Assembly (NCBI GenBank): GCA_964035795.1
Contig: OZ038323.1
Coordinates: forward strand, 1,721,172 to 1,785,171
Direction: 5' to 3'
DNA: 64,000 nt
DNA from: Pterobdella sp. o SKG-2022
Lineage: Eukaryota > Annelida > Clitellata > Hirudinida > Piscicolidae
Positions 57,101 through 64,000 of the stretch are shown one piece after another (positions within the stretch are counted from its first letter, which is position 1; each line of letters starts with the position of its first letter). The notes beneath the pieces were generated by a model. The model saw nothing but the letters and a program-made list of their open reading frames with translations, did no database searches and was not told the DNA's origin. The position numbers and the translations under genes were made by a program.

Positions 57101-60100
57101 ACTAAACTTACATTCATTCTCAGCAACAGTTTTGGATGTTATACGATTAAGTCAGACCATTGCTTATCGCAGGCACACATTACTTGATCATATACTAAGA
57201 CTCAATATAGAGGCTCCAGCACAAAAAGCTCTGGACAACTATTACATGTCTACATCTAAACCTCTTCCAGAAAACCAAAAACAACATTACCAGCTGTACT
57301 GAAAAAAAATCTAGAAGCCCAAAACCTTTCACTTAACAGATCTTTTTAAACTAAGAAAAATGGCGAAAAATAAATCTGAATGGAAAAACTTTATTCTTTG
57401 AATTCATAACTTTCTTTTTATTTTTAACTATATTCTTTATATAGAATGGAAAGTTTGAAAATAATAATACAATTAAACACATATCTTTAAACACTCACCA
57501 ACATACCACACCACACCACCACCCTCCCACACCACATCCTGTCTCCCCCAGTACCCTCAGACCGCACGGTAGAGTACGTGGTAGAGGTGCACACAGGAGA
57601 CGTGGCAGGGGCAGGCACTGATGCCAACATCTACATCAACATCATTGGAGCACAAGGTCGGACGATTTTTACTTCAATCTGGGAAAGAGACTTTTCTAAT
57701 TGAAGCTACCTGATAGTTGTAGACTTGAATTGTAGGTTGAAGAAATATTTAATGTTTCACCAGGAGAGACAGGAGATATGAAGTTAGATAACAACGAGAA
57801 CAACTTTGAACAAGGAAAAGTCGACGTTTTCTATGTTAGTCGTCATCTATTCAGTTTGTGAGATTCAAGTTACAATCGAGCTTTGATAATTATTTCTATT
57901 GAATCATTCAAAAGTTACGCGTCCCAGTTTCACATTTTGCCGTTATATAGATGAGCACTTATTATATTATATTATTATATTTTTATATCAAGCAACAGCT
58001 GTCGACCAACCTGGCAGGTGCGTGCGAAAGAGGTGCTGGATGTTATCAAGGCGGTTCTGAGGCACGACAACTCGGGACTCATGCCTGCCTGGTACTTGCA
58101 TAAGGTCTCATCTTCATGCTGCTTTTTGATGCTGATGATCACTCCTTCCTAGTTCAACATCTGGACTATTCATTTTGCCATTCTGGTTCTTCTCTTTTCT
58201 GGCTTAACTCTTGATTTTTCAAATGTCCTTCTACTATTATTTCTAATTAATTTTCTTTTTCACCTTTCTTTTGGTGTTCTTCAAGAATCTGTTTTTTATA
58301 CTTCTCTTTTTTCTCGTCTTATTGGAACTTTCCAGTCAGTTTTGCTAACGATACTCACAGACTAAGGCCTTCTGTATATGCTTTTTTTCTTTAGTTTATT
58401 TTTTAGCACTTCATAACTCTTCAACTTAAATCTTATAATTTCTACCATAACTTCACTAAATACCACAAAACTTTGTCAACCAGCTCCTAGCAGAAACTCT
58501 AAACGATGAGCCAGAAGCTCCATTATATACTTAGTTAAAATGCATTGCTCAGAAAATACTATGGGTTTTGTTTGCAGGTGTGTGTTCGAAAAGAAGGTGA
58601 AAAGACACTAGAATTTGTGTGCGATGGTTGGCTGGATAGTAAGAGGGGACTCATTAAGACCCTCTACCCCAACACAAGTCATTAAAAACATGTTGATTGT
58701 ATTAAATATTTGAAGCTGAACATTCGTCCTCCACAACTCATAACCTCCCACTACTTCAGAACTTATCACGTCACCACCATGCTACTATGTATCTTCGTAT
58801 TTCACCAAGCACCAGCCACTCCACCATCATAAACCCTATTCCCATTTTATCCCACCCTACCACTCCCAGCTCTCTCAGACCGAACAGTAGAGTACGTGGT
58901 AGAGGTGCACACAGGAGACGTGGCAGGAGCAGGAACTGATGCCAACATCTACATCAACATCATTGGAGCACAAGGTCGGCTAATGCTTAAATTTTTTGTG
59001 ACGTCAACACGAGCGTCAGTTGTTCTCATGGCAACGTAAAAAGAACATTATCATTATATTATAATTTGAAAAAGATTTTGCAAATCTGAAGTATCCAAAT
59101 TCTGACATTTAACCTGCAGAAGAGACAGGAGAACTGCAGCTGGACAACGATGAGAACAACTTTGAGAGAGGCAAAGTGGACCTCTTCCATGTTAGTGACC
59201 CCCTTTCTTTTGTTTTTTTCAAATTCAATGAGTTCATGAAAATATGATTTTTATTGAAAATGTTAATTTAGGATTTTGAAAAAAAAATTTTTTTTTTTTT
59301 CGAATAAGATTTTGGTTAAGAAATCCAAATTGGGTTTTTTTCGAAAAATTATTAATTTAAGTTACCTGATGACGATATAGAATATATCGAAAAGCTTCGT
59401 CAAAATAAAAAATTGAAACAGTTTCGTGTTTTTATGGTTACATCATAAATTATCAACGTTCTATGAGTGAATAAGCTCTGAGCTTTGTGGACCAACCTGG
59501 CAGGTACGTGCGAAAGAGGTGCTGGATGTCCTCAAGGTGGTTCTGAGGCACGACAACTCGGGACTCATGCCTGCCTGGTTCCTGCATAAGGTCTCACCTT
59601 TTTGATACTTCCTAGTCAACTTATTGAAACATTTATTTAGTTAAAAACACTCCTTGAACCACTGTTTGGGTTTTTTTTATAAAAAAACTAAAATTTATTC
59701 ACAAACTTGGAATTTTATCGACAGCAAACAAAGAAATTTCCACAAGAAGTTTATTATTTGTTTTCAAATACTCACTTTTCTGAGTTTTGGCAAATTTTAT
59801 GCTAACATACAGGGTTTTTGATCTCAAGATTCACTTGCCATGAACTTATTGAATACAACACCATTGTTAAAATGCTCCTAGGTGGTGGTTACCAGGAAAG
59901 GTTCCAGATCAAACAGGGACGTGTCTTATGACTTCGAATGTGATCAGTGGTTCGATAAAAGCAGTGGCAATGGTAAAATAAAACGAGTTTTAAAAGTAAG
60001 CAAGAACACACCACTCTACATCGATAGTGAAAGTGATTATGGAGACAAAAGGAGAAGGAACATCGGAAGTCTCCGTAGCTCCAAAGAATTTTATCGAAAA

Positions 60101-60756
60101 GATCATTCAGAAAACAGTTCAAATGAAGAAATCGAAGACAAAACTCCGCAGAAGACAGGTAATAATTTTCAACAAAATCTCTTAAAAAATCTAATTTTTT
60201 CAACTTTTGGAAAACACACCGCCTAGAATACACGGTAGAGGTGCACACTGGAGACAAGAGAGGAGCAGGCACAGATGCCAACGTTAGCTTGGTGGTCTAT
60301 GGGGACGTTGGCCAAACTGCACCCATGCCTCTAAAGCAATCAAACAACTTGAACAAGTTTGAGAAAGGCCAGGTGGATGTGTTCAAGATGGAGGAGGTCT
60401 GTGTGGGCAGAATCATTGCTATCAAGTTAGTGCATGCAACTTAATTAGATTCACTGTTTTATGAATGTAATTTAACTACATGTATGAAACTGATAAGCCT
60501 TAATGTTGGGTAGTTAAATACTGACACACATGCTTGCAGACTGGCTCACGATAAATCAGGTCTGGGATCTGATTGGCTGGTAGACAAGGTAGTGGTGAAA
60601 GTGAATGAAGTATTGAAAAGGGATGTGTACAGAAGGAGGTCGAGTGGGAGGAGCGAGGGTCAAGAGGTGGAGTATGTGTTTGACGTTGCAGATGGGTGGA
60701 TGACCGACAAGAAGAATGAGATGGCGTTGAAGCCCACAAGGATACTCAAAAAATAA
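51180..60756 (+). CDS. LOXHD1-like protein with six PLAT domains
   Basis: Twenty-four exons: 51180-51926, 52079-52181, 52392-52528, 52681-52785, 53478-53636, 53761-54058, 54168-54390, 54606-54642, 54957-55032, 55370-55483, 55612-55744, 55970-56069, 56255-56357, 56529-56594, 57561-57656, 57764-57834, 58018-58104, 58578-58677, 58879-58974, 59120-59190, 59504-59590, 59882-60158, 60227-60425, 60540-60756. Phases agree; the product is about 1233 residues. The first 250 are Asn-rich. Six PLAT/LH2 beta-sandwich repeats follow (about 345-515, 517-628, 667-778, 802-918, 920-1040, 1096-1230), each with strands like YVVEVHTGDVAGAGTDANIY and a W-[FY]-L-[DH]-K-V motif. Domains 4 and 5 are near-identical. 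No lipoxygenase domain is present. LOXHD1 of vertebrate hair cells is the closest architecture known to me, but it has many more repeats. The E1 donor and E10 are the least certain. Confidence 0.85.
57125..57301 (+). pseudogene. LINE C-terminal fragment in an intron
   Basis: The plus strand reads YRRHTLLDHILRLNIEAPAQ followed by KALDNYYMSTSKPLPENQK, resembling the LINE C-terminus R.HR.LGHILR......PAQKA. It is a short insertion in the intron between exons 14 and 15 of the PLAT gene. Confidence 0.55.
59365..59402 (+). other. Hammerhead-ribozyme-like hairpin sharing the foldback core
   Basis: CTGATGA (59366-59372) is followed by a stem GATATA/TATATC with a GAA loop (59374-59388) and then GAAAAGCTTCG. 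This order, CUGANGA, stem II, GAAA, is the conserved core of hammerhead ribozymes, which are known in Penelope-like elements. The last part equals the core of the foldback insertions. C73 sits unpaired before the stem, and stems I and III were not convincingly completed, so self-cleavage is uncertain. It lies in the intron between exons 20 and 21 of the PLAT gene. Confidence 0.4.
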
Positions 60757-61107
60757 TGAACTCGATTCTTAAGCGTTAAATTTATTGATTTTTATATATT
60801 TCTTGCCATTTTCAAATTTATTTAAAAATCAACAAAAAATCAACGGACTACACAAAATAGATTTGCAAAAATAATTTTTTCTTCATCGCCAATTCAAGAC
60901 TCAGATATAAGACTTAAATGGCAAGGAGTCCATTGATGCAGTTAAACGTTGCTGAACAAAACTCAAAAAGATCATGTAGTTGTGATTGAAGATATCAAAC
61001 TTGTGGGATGATGCATTTAAAAGCGTACTCATCTATTAAACAAATCACCGTTAGTGAAAATAGCTAAAATACTTTGCCGGCATTTATATAAAATAAACAA
61101 TTCAAAA
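60757..61107. other. Space between two convergent genes
   Basis: About 350 bases separate the stop codons of the PLAT gene (plus strand) and the SRA1-like gene (minus strand). It should hold both 3' ends. No clear AATAAA was placed for either with confidence. Confidence 0.5.
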
Positions 61108-64000
61108 TCATAAATCAACAGTCTTAAAATCATCCTTGCCATCATCATTATTAGTATCAACAGTGTTCGTTACTTTACATTCATCCTCATCATCATCGTC
61201 GTTTAACACAATATCTTGTGTCGTCTGGATGATTTCAGTGAGTTTATCAGACTCTGTCAGCTTTAGAGGGGTGACGACAGCACTGATGTCACTAGGGGGT
61301 TGAGTGGATGGAGGTGTGGTTTCCAGTGTGGTCTTGATTTCACTCTCATCTTTCTGCAAAATTTTTCCAGACTTTTCTTCTTGTGATGCTGCTTCGATTT
61401 CATCTTCTTGTGACACTTTATCTATCTTATCGCTAACTTCGACCACTTCTTCATCAACATTGCTTTTTGTATTACCACTGGTATTGAGAAAATCATTGCT
61501 TTGAGCTTTAACAGCACTATTAGCCACAAATTCATCAACTTTATCAACAGAATTATCAATGGCTTTGTTAGTATCTGTAGCAGGCGTTTTATTGAAGGCG
61601 AGGAAAGGGAAAGAGGAAGTCCTGGAGATGTCTGGAGAGATATTTGAAGCAATGTTGTCGAAGAAAGAAGCAGCATCTTGTGAAGTGAGGGTATCTGTCA
61701 CCAGGTTATCCGACGTTTGCACACCGAAGTGGTGGTTTTTGAAAAAATTTCCAGTGCTATGTGATTTATTGAAGGAAGCACTGTCATTGGAGTATGTGTT
61801 CAAGTTTTGGCCAGTGTTGCTGTGTGTAGGTATGACGTGTGCTGGAGTGACGAGGGTAGTTGGAGTGATGGTGGTGAGTGAACCAAGGGTGGTTGGAGCG
61901 ACGAGAGTGGTAGGTGGTTGAACGAATGCTGACTGGATTTCAGGGACGCATGGAGCTGTGATGTTCATGGCATTTGAAGGCAAAGACGTGTGGAATGAAG
62001 TCAAGAGGGAACTTTGGTTAGTGAGGCTGGTGACGTTGTGTTGCAACAAAACATTGTTTTCGTTCAATACACTGCTTGCACCCTGCCATAAAACGTTGCC
62101 TCCATCGGTGCGTGAGTTATCAATGAGGGGACTCTCAGGATGAATATTTGCAAGAATGTTACTGTTAATGTTAGCAATAATGTTACCAACATTTCCAGTA
62201 AGATTACTGCTGTTGATGTTGCTACCAATGCCATCATCTTTCTTTGAAACAGTAGTGAAGCTATCAACAACACCACTACTTCCAACACTGACATTACTAC
62301 TGCTACCAACACCACTAGAATCCCCCACAACAGATTTACTGCTCAATAAACTGTTATTACCACCACCAACATCAGCACTACCTCCACTTACATCAGCACC
62401 ACCACTACCACTCTCCTTAGATGCACCACTGGCCAAAGCTTCCTCACAGGACACAGAGGGACTGATGGGGTGGTTATGCACTTTTTCCACTTCCTGGATC
62501 AACCTCTTCACTGCCACTGACCACTTGGAAGACTCTGGAGTTTCATGGCGCATGTTGATATGGAATGAACAACACATGGGGCATGTTAATGAAAGAATGA
62601 AAAACACATTGTAGCATGATTAGATGTGGAACAATGATGGCGATGAAGTAGAATAGCATGTGATACACAATTGAAGCCAACAAGATGGTTCTTAAATCAA
62701 TATATTCCTCAATAATGTGTTTGGTTCATAAAAAGCTTTGTGATATTTTGGCTTTGACTTCGTATTGCTTTCCTACAATGGCTATGCTCATGGTGAAACA
62801 CTAAGAATATAATTCCTTGTGATCTTGTGTGTGGTTGGACAGCTTCATCATAATTTGAATTCCAAAAAAAAACACTAGTACACTATACATTCCATTAACT
62901 TTACAACAACCATACAATCATCATAACGATGTGAAGCAATATACAGCACCTGTAATGTGGTCAAGCACCAGACTCATTTGTAACTCTTCTGCCACGTCAC
63001 ATCTGCGTCTGTGGATTGCTGTGTATGTGATTTAAACAAAAGTTGTATTAAATTGTTAATAGTCATTATCATCATCCCAACCAAATGATAGAAAATGATA
63101 CAATTAAGAAAAGTAATACAAATTATGTAATAAATCAAGCAATTATATGTATAAAAACTGCATACCACATATGAGTACCACAGATTCCGACATATACTTT
63201 AAGAGTTTTACAATTATAAATACGATTTCACAAATCACTTTCTATTTTTTCCCAATTCTTTGCAATAGAACTAGATACATACAAATATGACATAAATTAA
63301 ATTAAGACAGATAATACAAAACACACAGCAACGATTCACAACATATAGCAAGCAAACACACAGCGCAGCAACCAAAGGTACACAGAAAAACATAGCAACC
63401 AGTAGCAAGCCTGGCCATGATGGACTTGACAGGGTATGAGATGCGTTGGGAGGTCCATTGATTTGAAAATATCAACATCTTCTTCTCTATCTCATCCAAC
63501 AAGTGCTTCTGTTGTGAGGGTGTTTGATGTGTGGTTGTGTTGGGGACAGGTTGAAAAAAAAACTTTTTAGAAGAACAATACAAATGAGGTTTGAAAATTC
63601 AAAACAAATGTATAAATAAATAATAAAGAAGCTAAGCAATAACATTCAAGAGCCTTTTCTTTTTTGCTATTAGTCATTTAAAAACAAAATCAAACAGACA
63701 ACTAAATGGACAACCAATCAAAAGAAACATAAATGAAATAAGAATACTCAATCAACTTCCCCACAGTCTAACCTCCCACACTAAGATCCAAACTCATTGA
63801 AAGAACCACTAACACCATCACCATAGAAGCATAAAGACTGCAAACATGAGACATACCTCGGAGGTGTGGATGCAGTCATTGATGGATCGCTGCAGTCGAG
63901 TGGTGGTGTAGTGGAACATCTGAGTGTCATCATGGAAGCTTGGCACCTGCAGATCATCATTGTCAAGCACTGCAGGCACTGGGATGTCACTCATTGGGTC
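61108..64000 (-). CDS. SRA1: SRA1-domain protein with very long low-complexity C-terminus, 5' end outside window
   Basis: Minus-strand exons: 64000-63857 (continues off the window), 63508-63400, 63018-62950 and 62534-61108, phases agreeing. The first three and the start of the last encode an SRA1-type helical domain: LQRSINDCIHTSE, LLDEIEKKMLIFSNQW, ISYPVKSIMARLATAI, RCDVAEELQMSLVLDHIT, ESSKWSVAVKRLIQEVEKV. These align in order with the steroid-receptor-RNA-activator protein, including its signatures QW, SIPVK, RSLMVDHVTE and W..GVKRLI. The related domain at the C-end of SEC31 is an alternative, but the upstream residues fit SRA1 better. The last exon adds about 450 Ser/Asn/Thr/Val-rich residues and an acidic end (DDDDEDE), unlike the short tail of vertebrate SRA1. 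Confidence 0.8.

Noticed and set aside
1..64000. CRISPR array, operons or prokaryotic signals
   Set aside because: No regularly spaced repeats with unique spacers were seen, and the spliced genes show the DNA is eukaryotic.

Overview
The window is from an intron-bearing, AT-rich animal genome. GT-AG introns interrupt every conserved gene, there is a nuclear tRNA-Glu, and the protein-coding content (DNAJC27, a LOXHD1-like multi-PLAT protein, SRA1) is metazoan. The repeat load is typical of a marine or other invertebrate: many dead LINEs, Penelope-like elements (PLEs), SINEs, a MULE-type transposase gene and long GT/CA arrays. I cannot name the species; a lophotrochozoan-like invertebrate is a guess.

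Layout. 0-5 kb: foldback insertions, a SINE-like copy, and a LINE split by a PLE-derived insertion. 5-10.5 kb: microsatellites, a LINE fragment with a degenerate 2A-like peptide, and part of a host gene whose spliced exons read as PDZ followed by PTB domains. 11-17 kb: minisatellites, a decayed GIY-YIG-bearing PLE and an RT-less LINE. 17.4-27.4 kb: two uninterrupted single-exon ORFs of unknown function on the minus strand (17463-18128 and 26638-27378), separated by several dead LINEs. 27.8-30.1 kb: a foldback insertion, a tRNA-derived SINE and LINE debris. 30.7-38.1 kb: a 13-exon minus-strand gene encoding a C2H2 / zinc-cluster / MULE-transposase / SWIM protein, fully open when spliced, with LINEs nested in its largest intron. 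38-46 kb: a long imperfect inverted repeat around a broken LINE, then more LINE fragments. 47.2-61 kb: DNAJC27 (8 exons, with a tRNA-Glu gene and a foldback insertion in intron 1), followed on the same strand by a 24-exon gene with six PLAT domains. 61.1-64 kb: the 3' part of an SRA1-like gene on the opposite strand, running off the window.

The conserved genes are ordinary housekeeping or sensory-type genes with no evident shared pathway. The most unusual content is (i) the MULE-derived gene, (ii) the pair of orphan ORFs, and (iii) a family of foldback insertions sharing a cGAAAAGCTTCG core with 10-12 bp target-site duplications; one member carries PLE reverse-transcriptase sequence. Exon models were made by hand from reading frames, GT/AG sites and phase agreement; no alignment or RNA data were available.
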